This document shows, piece after piece, positions 25,314 through 34,433 of a DNA stretch of 38,700 nt. Numbering within the stretch: position 1 is the stretch's first letter; each line of letters begins with the position of its first letter. The position numbers and the translations under genes are program-made. Where the stretch lies: positions 1 to 38,700 of the forward strand of contig JAPLOH010000060.1 in assembly GCA_026400845.1 (NCBI GenBank). Direction: 5' to 3'. The notes below the pieces were generated by a model. It was not told the DNA's origin. It saw only the letters and a list, made by a program, of their open reading frames with translations, and ran no database searches. Origin of the DNA: Alphaproteobacteria bacterium. GTDB lineage: Bacteria > Pseudomonadota > Alphaproteobacteria > Acetobacterales > Acetobacteraceae.

Positions 25314-25456
25314 AAGAAGGAAGGCAGCGCTTCTTTTTGAAAAAAGAAGCAAAAACTTTTTATCCATTGGCCGCGAAGTCTCCCCGGCGAGGTCGAAGCC
25401 AACGGGTAAAAGTTTTTTGGTTCTTTTTTTCAAAAAAGAACCGCTTCCCTTCCTTC
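25314..25456. repeat. palindromic terminator-like element, copy 5 (complete)
   Basis: The element begins three bases after the SDR stop. Outer arms are GAAGGAAGG and, at the far end, CCCTTCCTTC. The left mini-hairpin (25329-25350) has GCTTC/GAAGC, the right one (25418-25442) GGTTC/GAACC. The central stem (about 25364-25406) is the most degenerate of the complete copies: TTGGC pairs with GCCAA and CTC with GAG around CCCCGG, with internal mismatches. T-tracts flank it on both sides. It should end SDR transcription and separate it from the binding-protein operon. Confidence 0.9.
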
Positions 25457-25492
25457 CCCCGATTGCCCTGGGGCTGATCCGTCTTGCTGCCG

Positions 25493-25521
25493 GTGCCGCG
25501 GACCTCTACGGTTCGCGGCAC
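25493..25521 (+). promoter_or_regulatory. strong leader hairpin before the binding-protein operon
   Basis: GTGCCGCGGACC and GGTTCGCGGCAC can pair over 12 positions (eleven Watson-Crick pairs and one G-U) around the loop TCTAC. The hairpin ends 17 bases before the ATG at 25539, just ahead of the ribosome site GGGAG. No T-tract follows, so it is not an intrinsic terminator; control of translation or mRNA stability is more likely. The stretch 25457-25492 shows no clear promoter. Confidence 0.55.
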
Positions 25522-25538
25522 ATGCCGGGAGCAAGCCG

Positions 25539-27059
25539 ATGATACGTAACGCAAAGTTACTCGCCGCCGCGATCGCCGCCGCCGTCACATTGGCCGCCCC
25601 GGCGCAGGCGCAAAAATCCGCTGACACCCTGCGCGCCGTTCACTGGACCCAGATCGCCGACATCAACCCCTACTACAACCAGCTCCGCGACGGGCTGGTG
25701 GTCGCCCATCAGGCGTGGGACGGGCTGGTATATCGCGATCCCGAGACCTTCGCGATCAAGCCGCTGCTCGCCACCGCGTGGAAATACGTCGACGACACCA
25801 CGCTCGAATTCCAGCTCCGCAAGGGGGTGAAATTCCACGACGGCAGCCCGTTCAGTGCCGATGACGTGGTTTACACCTTCAACTCCATCCTCACCGACAA
25901 GCTGGTCTCGACGCCCTCCAACTACGCCTGGATGGAAGGCGCCGAGAAGGTCGACGACTTCACCGTGCGGGTGAAGCTCAAGCGCGTCTTCCCCGCGGCG
26001 ATGGAGAACCTCGCCATGGTGATGCCGATCCTGCCCAAGGCCTACCGCGAGAAAATGGGCGCCGAGGGCTATTCCAAGGCCCCGATCGGCGCCGGCCCCT
26101 ACCGCTTCACCAAGGTCGAAACCCCGAGCCAGTTCGAGTTCGAGCGCTTCGACGACTACTACGCCGACAGCCCCAAACCCAAGCCCGCCATCCGCAGACT
26201 GGTGCTGCGCGAGGTGTCCGACGCGACCACCGCGCTCAACGAGCTGATCGGCGGCAAGGCGGATTGGACCTGGAACTTCATCCCCGACAATTTCGACAAC
26301 GTCGCCCGGCTGCCGACCCTCAACGCGGTGCGCGGCGGCGCCATGCGGGTCTACTATATCGGCTTCGACTCCGCCGGCCGCACCGGTGCGAACAACCCGC
26401 TGACCAACCCCAAGGTCCGCCAGGCCATCGCCCACGCCGTCAACCGCGGCGACATGGCGAAGAACCTGATGCAGGGCGACTCCAAGGTGCTCGACACCCC
26501 CTGCTACCCGACCCAGTTCGGCTGCGATGCCACGGTGGCGGTGCGCTACGAGTTCAACCCCGCCAAGGCCCGCGCCCTGCTCGCCGAGGCCGGCTATCCC
26601 AACGGGTTCGAGACCGAATTGCTGACCTTCGTGCCGCCGCAATTCGGCGTCGCCACCCAGAACTATCTGCGCGACGTCGGAATCTCCGTGAAGGTCTCGC
26701 AGCTCCAGGTCCAGGCGGTGATCCAGCGGATGATCGAGGGCAACGCGCCGATGGTGCTGTCTAACTGGGGCAGCTACTCGGTGAACGACATCTCGGCCTT
26801 CCTCCCCGCCTTCATCAACGGCGGCAACCAGGACTACATCCGTAACGCCGACCTGCAGAAACTGGTCGACCAGGGCGGCGCCAGCACCAACCCCGACGAG
26901 CGCCGCAAGAACTACAGCGCGGCGATCAAGACCATCACCGAGCAGATGCTCTATCTGCCGCTGTTCAACTCGGTGGTGACCTACGGGATGAGCAAGCAGA
27001 TCAACTTCAAGCCCTACCCCGACGAATTGCCGCGCTTCTACCTCTCGACCTGGAAGTGA
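25539..27059 (+). CDS. ABC transporter substrate-binding protein, peptide/opine type (first of two)
   Basis: The 506-residue protein has a signal peptide (MIRNAKLLAAAIAAAVTLAA, cleavage near AQAQKS) and the SBP_bac_5 (DppA/OppA) fold: VKFHDGSPFSADDVVYTFNS, the PIGAGPYRF segment, and VRQAIAHAVNR. It would bind a peptide or other oligomeric solute in the periplasm. It is closely similar to the next gene throughout (for example NYAWMEGAEK against NYAWIAGAEK, and identical FKPYPDELPRFYL near the end), so the pair arose by tandem duplication. No permease or ATPase gene is nearby. Start ATG 25539 follows the hairpin at 25493 and a GGGAG ribosome site. Confidence 0.93.
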   Translation: MIRNAKLLAAAIAAAVTLAAPAQAQKSADTLRAVHWTQIADINPYYNQLRDGLVVAHQAWDGLVYRDPETFAIKPLLATAWKYVDDTTLEFQLRKGVKFHDGSPFSADDVVYTFNSILTDKLVSTPSNYAWMEGAEKVDDFTVRVKLKRVFPAAMENLAMVMPILPKAYREKMGAEGYSKAPIGAGPYRFTKVETPSQFEFERFDDYYADSPKPKPAIRRLVLREVSDATTALNELIGGKADWTWNFIPDNFDNVARLPTLNAVRGGAMRVYYIGFDSAGRTGANNPLTNPKVRQAIAHAVNRGDMAKNLMQGDSKVLDTPCYPTQFGCDATVAVRYEFNPAKARALLAEAGYPNGFETELLTFVPPQFGVATQNYLRDVGISVKVSQLQVQAVIQRMIEGNAPMVLSNWGSYSVNDISAFLPAFINGGNQDYIRNADLQKLVDQGGASTNPDERRKNYSAAIKTITEQMLYLPLFNSVVTYGMSKQINFKPYPDELPRFYLSTWK

Positions 27060-27067
27060 GGCCGGCG

Positions 27068-28588
27068 ATGCCGCTCCGCTCCCGCCTGTTCGCGGCCCTC
27101 GCCACCGCTTTCGTCGCCCTCGCCACCCCTGCGATGGCACAGAAATCCGCCGACACGCTGCGCGTCACCTGGCGTGACGGCATCCCCGTGGTCGATCCCT
27201 ACTATAACTCGCTCCGCATCGGCCTGATCGTCGCCCATCAGGCCTGGGACGGTCTGGTCGGCCGCGATCCCGAAAGCTTCGCGGTGCGCCCGCTACTGGC
27301 GGAATCCTGGCAGTACACCGACCCCACCACCATCGAGTTCAAGCTCCGCGCCAACGCGACCTTCCACGACGGCAGCCCGGTGACGGCGGACGACGTGGTC
27401 TACACCATCAACAGCCTGCCGACCGACAAGAAGGTCTCGGTCCCCTCCAACTACGCCTGGATCGCCGGGGCCGAGAAGATCGACACCCATACGGTGCGGG
27501 TGAAGCTCAAGCGCGTGTTCCCCGCGGCCCTCGAATACCTCGTCATGGTCACCCCGATCTGGCCCAAGGCCTATCGCGAGCGGGTCGGCGAGGAGGCCTA
27601 TGCCAAGGCCCCGGTCGGCGCGGGGCCGTACCGGATCACCAAGGTGGACGGCGTCCATCAGATCGTCATGGAGCGCTACGAGGGCTACCACGCCGGCGGC
27701 ATCAAGCCGAAGGCCGCCATCCGCAACCTCGTCATCAACAGCGTCACCGATTCCTCGGCGGAAATCACCGCGCTGCTCGGCAACAAGGCCGACTTCATCT
27801 GGAACTTCCCCTCCGATAACTTCGACAACATCAACCGCATCCCGACGCTGATCGCCATGCGCGCCGAGAGCATGCGGGTCGGCTACCTCTCGATCGACGC
27901 TGCCGGCCGCACCGCGGCGGGCAATCCGCTCACCAACCTCAAGGTCCGCCAGGCGATCCATCACGCCATCGACCGTCTGACGATCGCCGACAAGCTTGTG
28001 CAGGGCGGCTCGCGGGTGCCGGAAGCGCCCTGCTACCCGAGCCAGTTCGGCTGCGACGGCAAGGCCGCCGTGGCCTATGCCTATGATCCGGCGAAGGCCA
28101 AGGCGCTGCTCGCCGAGGCCGGCTACCCCAACGGGTTCGACATCGAGCTGGTCACCTACATCCTGCCGCAGTGGAGTGCTGCGGTGCAGAACTACCTCAA
28201 GGCGGTTGGCATCAACGCCCGCATTTCCCAGCTCCAGGCCTCGGCGGCGCTCCAGCGCAGCATCGAGGGCAAGAACCCGCTCTATCTCGGCTCCTGGGGC
28301 AGCTATTCGATCAACGACGTCTCGGCCCTGATGCCGTTCTTCTTCACCGGCGGCGGCGATGACTACGCGCGCGACGCGGAGACGAAAACCCTCGTCGATG
28401 CCGGTGGCGCCACCACCGATCTCGACGAACGCCGCAAAAACTACTCGGCCGCCATCACGCGCATCACCGAACAGGCCTACTGGCTGCCGCTGCACACCTA
28501 CGTCAACACCTATGCGCTGACCCGGCAGCTCGACTTCAAGCCCTATCCCGACGAACTCCCCCGCTTCTATCTGGCGAAATGGAAATGA
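27068..28588 (+). CDS. ABC transporter substrate-binding protein, peptide/opine type (second of two)
   Basis: This 506-residue paralogue of the preceding gene has its own signal peptide (RSRLFAALATAFVALATPAM, cleavage near AMAQ) and the same SBP_bac_5 segments: ATFHDGSPVTADDVVYTINS, PVGAGPYRIT, VRQAIHHAIDR. Both share PCYP and FGCD with two conserved Cys that may form a disulfide. The differences are spread along the chain, which suggests an old duplication with changed ligand preference. ATG 27068 is chosen, with GAGG six bases upstream; GTG 27056 would overlap the previous stop (GTGA) and add four residues. The next enzyme gene overlaps its 3' end. Confidence 0.93.
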   Translation: MPLRSRLFAALATAFVALATPAMAQKSADTLRVTWRDGIPVVDPYYNSLRIGLIVAHQAWDGLVGRDPESFAVRPLLAESWQYTDPTTIEFKLRANATFHDGSPVTADDVVYTINSLPTDKKVSVPSNYAWIAGAEKIDTHTVRVKLKRVFPAALEYLVMVTPIWPKAYRERVGEEAYAKAPVGAGPYRITKVDGVHQIVMERYEGYHAGGIKPKAAIRNLVINSVTDSSAEITALLGNKADFIWNFPSDNFDNINRIPTLIAMRAESMRVGYLSIDAAGRTAAGNPLTNLKVRQAIHHAIDRLTIADKLVQGGSRVPEAPCYPSQFGCDGKAAVAYAYDPAKAKALLAEAGYPNGFDIELVTYILPQWSAAVQNYLKAVGINARISQLQASAALQRSIEGKNPLYLGSWGSYSINDVSALMPFFFTGGGDDYARDAETKTLVDAGGATTDLDERRKNYSAAITRITEQAYWLPLHTYVNTYALTRQLDFKPYPDELPRFYLAKWK

Positions 28589-29460
28589 CCTTCAGCCTCT
28601 GCACCCTGTTCGACAACGGCGCCGCCACCGGCTGCGTCGAACTTCCCTCCGGCACCTATCGCCTGCGCGACGTCGGCGCGCCGGCGACGGTGGCGGAACT
28701 GTTCGCCGACTGGCCGCGTTGGTCTGCCCACCTGAACGGCCTCGTGCCGTCGGCCACGCCGCTGCCGGCCGGGCTACAAGTGCTGGCCCCGCTGCAATTC
28801 CCCGGCAAGATCCTTTGCGCCGGGGCCAACTACTACGACCACTCCGCCGAAATGGGCGTGCAGGATCTGCGCAAGGAAGCCCAGCGCCTGTTCTTCTTCT
28901 TCAAGCCGCCGCGCAATGCGGTGGTCGGCCCGGGCGCCACCGTGCGCAAGCCGATCGGCACCCAGGCGATGGACTGGGAGGTCGAACTCGCTTTGGTGAT
29001 CGGCAAAACCGCCCGCAACGTGTCGGAAGCCGACGCGATGAGCCATGTCGCGGCCTATACGGTGGCGATCGATTTCTCGGCGCGCGACCACAACCGCGCA
29101 CCCGAAACCTTCTACAAGCTCGACTGGGTGGCCGGCAAAGGTCACGACACCTGCTGCCCGATGGGCCCCAGGCTGATTCCGGCCGCCGATATCGGCGATG
29201 CGATGGACCTGGCACTCAGCCTCTCGGTGAACGGCGAGATGAAGCAGAACGCCCGCACCTCGGGCATGATCTTCAACATCGCCGAACAAATCGCCACCCT
29301 CTCGCGCATCATGACGCTCGACCCCGGTGACGTCATCCTCACCGGCACCCCCGCCGGCGTCGGCGCCCCGAAACAGACCTTCCTCTCGGTCGGCGATCAG
29401 GTGACCGCGGAGATCCAGAAGATCGGCAAGCTCGCGGTGACGATCCAGCCCGAGGGCTGA
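28585..29460 (+). CDS. fumarylacetoacetate hydrolase family protein
   Basis: The roughly 291-residue protein has the FAH fold used to cleave or decarboxylate dicarbonyl acids in aromatic and sugar-acid breakdown. GKILCAGANYYDHSAEMG opens the catalytic domain, the metal ligands are in MDWEVELALVIGK (Glu pair) and VAIDFSARDHNR (Asp), and the domain ends with DVILTGTPAGVGAPK. Exact reaction is open: fumarylpyruvate hydrolase, 5-carboxymethyl-2-hydroxymuconate isomerase and acylpyruvase share these motifs. Start ATG 28585 overlaps the stop of the second binding protein (ATGA); ATG 28579 is an alternative. The overlap suggests that the imported compound is its substrate or a precursor of it. Confidence 0.9.
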   Translation: MTFSLCTLFDNGAATGCVELPSGTYRLRDVGAPATVAELFADWPRWSAHLNGLVPSATPLPAGLQVLAPLQFPGKILCAGANYYDHSAEMGVQDLRKEAQRLFFFFKPPRNAVVGPGATVRKPIGTQAMDWEVELALVIGKTARNVSEADAMSHVAAYTVAIDFSARDHNRAPETFYKLDWVAGKGHDTCCPMGPRLIPAADIGDAMDLALSLSVNGEMKQNARTSGMIFNIAEQIATLSRIMTLDPGDVILTGTPAGVGAPKQTFLSVGDQVTAEIQKIGKLAVTIQPEG

Positions 29461-29472
29461 CGCCCCGGGAGC

Positions 29473-30015
29473 CTAAGCCCCGAGGCGGAAGATGCTCATC
29501 AGCGCGGCGCCATGGCGGCGTTGGTCGAGGAGTTCGCCGAGATCGGGCGGGTCTTCATCGCGAGCGGTTTCCGCCACCACCACGGCGCCCGGCTTCAGCC
29601 AGCCATGCAGCTTGAGCGCGGTGACGGCGGGGGCGATGAGGTCTTCGTGGTACGGCGGGTCGAGGAAGGCGAGGTCACACGCGGGGCCGCGGGGCGGGTG
29701 CAGCGCGTCATGGTGGACGGAAGCCTTGGCGCGGAAGGCGGCGATGTTGGTTCGTAGGGCCGCGACGGCGGCCGGGTCGGCCTCGAAGAAATGGGCGTGC
29801 GTGGCACCGCGCGAGAGCGCTTCGAGCCCGAGCGCCCCGGTGCCGGCGAAGGCGTCCAGCACGGTCGCGCCGTGCACGAGGGTTCGTCCGCCCCATTCGG
29901 CATGCACCAGCGTGTCGAACAGCGCCTGGCGCACACGATCGGCGGTGGGGCGGGTGGTGGTGCCCTTGGGGGTGGCCAGCATGCGGCCCTTGTAGAGACC
30001 GGCGACGATTCTCAC
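29473..30015 (-). CDS. rsmD: 16S rRNA (guanine-N2-)-methyltransferase RsmD
   Basis: RsmD methylates G966 of 16S rRNA in the small ribosomal subunit. The 180-residue product begins MRIVAGLYKGRMLATPKG and has the N-terminal RPTADRVRQALFDTL typical of RsmD, the SAM-binding LDAFAGTGALGLEALSRG and the catalytic DPPY in LAFLDPPYHEDLI. It lies ten bases after rluB on the same strand, so the two rRNA modification genes form one transcript with the amidotransferase gene. Its stop is 12 bases from the convergent stop of the hydrolase-family gene. Confidence 0.95.
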   Translation of the reverse strand: MRIVAGLYKGRMLATPKGTTTRPTADRVRQALFDTLVHAEWGGRTLVHGATVLDAFAGTGALGLEALSRGATHAHFFEADPAAVAALRTNIAAFRAKASVHHDALHPPRGPACDLAFLDPPYHEDLIAPAVTALKLHGWLKPGAVVVAETARDEDPPDLGELLDQRRHGAALMSIFRLGA

Positions 30016-30025
30016 GGAATTGGCC

Positions 30026-30774
<749 letters not shown>

Positions 30775-30778
<4 letters not shown>

Positions 30779-31485
30779 CCGCAGGCGGCGATCAGCGCGT
30801 CGAAAATGCGGCGGTCGCCCTGGTCGATGAAGAATTCCGGGTGCCACTGCACGCCGAGGCAGAAGCGGTAGCGGTCGTCCTCGATCCCCTCGATGACGCC
30901 GTCGGACGCCGCGGCATCTACAATGGCATGCGGCCCGGGGGAGCGCACGGCTTGGTGATGTGCGGAGTTCACGTGCATCACCGTGCCACCGACGATGCGG
31001 TGCAGCAGGGTTCCCGGCACCACGTCGACACGGTGGCCGGGCTCGTGGCGGGGGTTGGGCTGCTCATGGGCGAGCGCGTCGGGGTAGCTGTCGGGGATGT
31101 GCTGCACCAACGTGCCACCAAGGGCGACGGCGAGGAGTTGCTGGCCGCCGCAAATGCCGAGCACCGGGAGGTCCCGTGCCAATGCACCCTGGACCAAAGC
31201 GAGCTCCGCCTGGGTGCGGCCGGCTTTCAGCGTGACGGTTTCGTGCTTGGCGCCGTCGCCGTAAAGCGCGGGGTCGACGTCGAAGGCGCCGCCGGTGACC
31301 ACGAGCGCGTCGAGCCGATCGAGGTAGTCGGCGGCGAGTTCGGGGTGGTGCGGCAGGGCCACCGGCAGCCCGCCGGCGGCGGCGATGGCGCCGGCATAGT
31401 TGGTGCGCAGCGCGTACCAGGCGTATTTGGACCAGCCGCCCGGCTGTTCGCTGTCGAGCGTGACGCCGATGATGGGTTTCTTCAT
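30775..31485 (-). CDS. gamma-glutamyl-gamma-aminobutyrate hydrolase family amidotransferase
   Basis: This 236-residue protein is a class I glutamine amidotransferase-like peptidase C26, the PuuD family, which hydrolyses gamma-glutamyl amides such as those of polyamine breakdown. The triad is complete: nucleophile Cys in LGICGGQQLLAV, and His and Glu in QWHPEFFID. The N-terminal KPIIGVTLDSEQPGGWSKYA and LVVTGGAFDVDP are also typical. It lacks any synthase partner, so it acts alone. It starts with ATG at 31485, only 56 bases from the divergent tadA start chosen here, and its stop is coupled to rluB. Confidence 0.9.
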
Positions 31486-31541
31486 GAGGGGTAGCTAGCG
31501 AAGTGGGCGGTTCGGAGCAAGCGACAGCGCTGGGGGCAGCC

Positions 31542-31973
31542 ATGGCGGCGGCGCTGGACGCGGCCCGCGCCGCCGCCGCGCGCGGCGAAGTGCCGGTCGG
31601 CGCGGTGGTGCTGGGGCCGGACGGCACGGTGTTGGCCGAAGCGGGCAACCGCACCGAGGAGCTGCACGACGCGGCCGCCCATGCCGAGCTGCTGGCGCTG
31701 CGGGCAGCCGCCGTCCACCTCGGATCGTCCCGCCTGCCCGGTTGCACCTTGGTGGTCACACTCGAACCCTGCGCGATGTGCGCCGCCGCGGCCGGGCTGT
31801 TCCGCGTCGCCCGGGTGGTGTTCGGCGCCTATGACCCCAAGGGCGGCGGGGTGGAGCATGGGGCGCGGGTGTTCGCGACCCAGGGCGCACTGCATCGCCC
31901 GGAGGTGATTGGCGGCCTGCGGGAAACCGACGCCGCCGATCTGCTGCGGGCCTTCTTCGCGCCTAGGCGGTAA
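31542..31973 (+). CDS. tadA: tRNA adenosine(34) deaminase TadA
   Basis: TadA makes inosine at the wobble position of tRNA-Arg(ACG). The protein has EVPVGAVVLGPDG, the zinc and proton-shuttle motif HAELLALRAA, and the zinc-binding PCAMCAAAAGLFRV, followed by VVFGAYDPKGGGVEHG. Start is set at ATG 31542 (143 residues), which matches the family N-terminus and leaves room for a promoter between this and the divergent gene; GTG 31503 would add 13 residues. Its last 11 bases overlap the convergent DUF1203 gene. Confidence 0.92.
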   Translation: MAAALDAARAAAARGEVPVGAVVLGPDGTVLAEAGNRTEELHDAAAHAELLALRAAAVHLGSSRLPGCTLVVTLEPCAMCAAAAGLFRVARVVFGAYDPKGGGVEHGARVFATQGALHRPEVIGGLRETDAADLLRAFFAPRR

Positions 31974-32445
31974 CCGGCTCCACCCGGCACAGCAGGCAGC
32001 CCGGCCGCGCGGTGTGGACGTTGACGAAGCTGGTGCGGACGTCGCCCAACGCGCGGGCCAGCGGGGCGTCCACATCCGCGCCGTCGCTGACCTGGCCGAG
32101 ATCGTAGAGCACCATCCCATCGGCATCATAGGCGCGCACCGAGACCAACGCGTTGTGGCGAACGATACCGGGGATCTCGTCGTGGCCGGCATACGGCGTG
32201 CAGGGTTCGGCATGGACGAAAATCGGGCTCGGCGTCCAGTAGAGCCCCTGCGGCTTGGGCAGGTTGTAGCTGCCGAGCAACACCTCCTCGCCAGGCCGCG
32301 CGTAGGCGAGGCAGACGCGGCAGGGGAAACCGCCATCGTTGGTGGCGATCATCCGCTTGATGGGATTGCCCCGGTCATCGATGCCGGTGGCACGGAAGCG
32401 GGCGGCGATCTCGGGGTCGATGGCGACGCAGGCGAAACGGGACAT
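31963..32445 (-). CDS. DUF1203 domain-containing protein
   Basis: The 160-residue protein fits the DUF1203 family of unknown function: FRATGIDDRGNPIKRMIATN, GGFPCRVCLAYARPGEEVLL, PSPIFVHAEPCTPY, IVRHNALVSVRAYD and the final TARPGCLLCRVEPV. Six Cys and several His stand in conserved places (CRVC, HAEPC, CLLC), so metal binding is possible but unproven. It starts with ATG at 32445 and diverges from the TPR gene over a 127-base gap. Its 3' end overlaps tadA tail to tail. Confidence 0.85.
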   Translation of the reverse strand: MSRFACVAIDPEIAARFRATGIDDRGNPIKRMIATNDGGFPCRVCLAYARPGEEVLLGSYNLPKPQGLYWTPSPIFVHAEPCTPYAGHDEIPGIVRHNALVSVRAYDADGMVLYDLGQVSDGADVDAPLARALGDVRTSFVNVHTARPGCLLCRVEPVTA

Positions 32446-32572
32446 GGCTGGGCTCCTACTGATGGCTCGGTCATCGCATCCGCGCCGGCCAGTTCGCCAT
32501 CCGCTTGTTGCCGTGGCTCGTTGCCAGCCGGGCGGTGCCGGTCCATATATTGCGATCCCGACGGAGGGTGGC

Positions 32573-33448
32573 ATGGGGATCATTCTATCCGGGCTCTGGC
32601 AGGACCCGCGAAGCACGTTGATCGGCACCTTGCGCCGCCTGGTGCGCCGGGCTGACGGCTTTCCGCGCCCGAACGACACCGCGCAGCGGCTCCAGGAGAT
32701 CGCCCGTTCGGTGCGCTACATTCCGGCCGAACTCGATGGGCTGGTGCGTGACTATCCCGGCTATCCGGAACCGCTGTTCGAGCGCGCTTTGGTGCAGATC
32801 GAGGACAACCAGTGGGAGGCGGTGCTGGCGACGGCGGAATATCTCGTCCAGCGCTTCGGCTCCCATTTGCTGAGCTATCGGCTAACCTGCGGAGCATTGC
32901 GCCAGTTCAAGCGCTACGACGAGGCGGAGACGCTGGCGATCACCGCGATCCGGCGATTTCCCAACGGCGTCGCGGCCTGGGAGGCCTATGCCCAGGTGGC
33001 GCAGGAGCAGGGCGACATGGTCACCGCCGAGCGGCGCTGGGCGATAGTGGCGCGGCGCTTCCCCAAGGTGATGTGGCCGCGCCTGATGGTCGCGACATGT
33101 CGCGCCGCCAACGGCGATCGCGAGGAGGCCGACCGACTACTGCGGATCCTCGTCGATGATTTCCCGGACGAATACTGGGTACTGCATCACTACGCCGACA
33201 TGGCCGAGCGCCGCGGCGATTTTGCCGCCGCCGCCGCCCGCTGGGGTGCGGTGATGCAGAAAATTCCCGGGCAGCCCGGCAGCCACGAGCGCATGGTGAA
33301 AGCGCTGCTGCAGGCAGGAGACCTCCGCACCGCCGTCGAGCGGCTCGATAGCGCCGCGTTCATGTTTCCGCGCGATCCGGGATTGCTCTCGGCACGCGAA
33401 ATGGTGATCACCGCCGGCGGCAAGCTGGCGCCGTTGCCTGGAAGTTGA
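32573..33448 (+). CDS. TPR-repeat protein
   Basis: The 291-residue protein is all alpha-helical with tetratricopeptide-like pairs: PLFERALVQIEDNQWEAVLA, YRLTCGALRQFKRYDEAETL, AWEAYAQVAQEQGDMVTAER, AATCRA-type repeats with NGDREEADRL, HYADMAERRGDFAAAAARWG and VKALLQAGDLRTAVERLD. It has no signal peptide or enzyme domain, so a scaffold role is likely. Similar repeats precede or fuse to sulfotransferase domains in related bacteria, and a sulfotransferase gene follows 151 bases later. ATG 32573 is chosen for the ribosome site GGAGGG. A TATATT at 32549 is a possible -10 element with only a poorly spaced TTGCCA upstream. Confidence 0.85.
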   Translation: MGIILSGLWQDPRSTLIGTLRRLVRRADGFPRPNDTAQRLQEIARSVRYIPAELDGLVRDYPGYPEPLFERALVQIEDNQWEAVLATAEYLVQRFGSHLLSYRLTCGALRQFKRYDEAETLAITAIRRFPNGVAAWEAYAQVAQEQGDMVTAERRWAIVARRFPKVMWPRLMVATCRAANGDREEADRLLRILVDDFPDEYWVLHHYADMAERRGDFAAAAARWGAVMQKIPGQPGSHERMVKALLQAGDLRTAVERLDSAAFMFPRDPGLLSAREMVITAGGKLAPLPGS

Positions 33449-33526
33449 TCGAGGCACGGCATACTTGCAGGTCAAAGGTCGGCGTTTAGCGCTAGAGCGC
33501 CATGAAGTAGTGCGATAAGTCGCCCC

Positions 33527-33542
33527 CATCGGTTCACCGATG
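33527..33542. promoter_or_regulatory. 16-bp inverted repeat before the sulfotransferase gene
   Basis: CATCGGT, two bases, ACCGATG is a perfect inverted repeat in the 151-base gap between the TPR and sulfotransferase genes, 57 bases before the start codon. It could be a dimer-binding operator. No T-tract follows, so it is not an intrinsic terminator. The rest of the gap shows only a GGCG/AGCGCT/CGCC-rich stretch near 33481. Confidence 0.35.
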
Positions 33543-33599
33543 CGCATGGTCGGAACAAGGGACGCGGCCGGATGGGGCCGCAGCAGAACGGAAGACAGT

Positions 33600-34433
33600 A
33601 TGAATCAGGACATCGCCCAACCCGGCGGGATGCCGATCTTCATCACCGGATCGCCGCGCTCGGGGACCAGCATTTTCATCCTCGGCCTCAAGGCCGCCAC
33701 CGGCATTCCCGCCTTTGCCGAGGGCCAGTTGCTCGACGTCTACGGCAAGCTCGCCCTCGCGGTGGACCGGCATTATTCCAACTACGCCCACTCGGCCGGC
33801 GACCCGCGTCATGCCATCGGCAACATCTCCGCCGAGGAGGTCAAGCAGGCGATGGCCCGCACGCTGCTGGAACTGTCCAACAAGGTGCACGGCGGCAGTT
33901 CCTGGATCGACAAGTCCGGCGGCACCGAGATGCTTGAATACATCCGCATGCTGACACGGATCGGTCAGCCCTTCGTCACCTTCTTCTGCTATCGCCGCGC
34001 CATCGAGAACGTCTACAGCCGGCTGCAGAAATTTCCCAAGTTCGACATCGCCTACCACGCGAAGGACTGGGTCAACATCATGCGCGCCTGGCGCCAGACC
34101 CGTGCCTTGCTGCCGGTCGGCACCTGGCTCGAGATCGAGCAGAAGGACATCGCCGACCGCCCGGGCTTCGTCGTCGAGGGGGTCAACCAGGTGCTCAAGC
34201 TCACGCCCCAGCAGCGCGATCGGATGATCGAGACCTTCCGCAACCAGCGCCCGCAGGTGCTCGCCTCCGATGAGGTCGGCCGCATGCTGACGATCAACCA
34301 GACCGGATGGGACGCCGATCAACGCGCCGCCTTCCGCTCAACGGTGGAGGAGGAGATGCGCATCTGGGGCTTCACCTACGACGAGCGCTACCGCGTGCCG
34401 GTGGCACAGCCGGCGGCAGCGTCAGGGGCATAA
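33600..34433 (+). CDS. sulfotransferase family protein
   Basis: The 277-residue product begins with the PAPS phosphosulfate-binding loop PIFITGSPRSGTSIFILGL and has the second cofactor segment around FCYRRAIENVYSRLQKFPKF. It therefore belongs to the broad sulfotransferase/P-loop family that moves sulfate from PAPS to sugars, lipids or peptides. Acceptor is unknown. There is no membrane segment or signal, so it acts in the cytoplasm. Start ATG 33600 follows GGAAG at a good distance. The TPR gene upstream may encode its partner. Its final 12 bases overlap the convergent phosphatase gene. Confidence 0.85.
   Translation: MNQDIAQPGGMPIFITGSPRSGTSIFILGLKAATGIPAFAEGQLLDVYGKLALAVDRHYSNYAHSAGDPRHAIGNISAEEVKQAMARTLLELSNKVHGGSSWIDKSGGTEMLEYIRMLTRIGQPFVTFFCYRRAIENVYSRLQKFPKFDIAYHAKDWVNIMRAWRQTRALLPVGTWLEIEQKDIADRPGFVVEGVNQVLKLTPQQRDRMIETFRNQRPQVLASDEVGRMLTINQTGWDADQRAAFRSTVEEEMRIWGFTYDERYRVPVAQPAAASGA

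Noticed and set aside
25557-27140. 527-codon minus-strand frame opposite the first binding protein
   Set aside because: Antisense shadow of a clearly coding plus-strand gene.
33449-33599. Possible small RNA or tRNA in the gap before the sulfotransferase gene
   Set aside because: No cloverleaf, no CCA-like end and no T-tract terminator; only a short inverted repeat is present.
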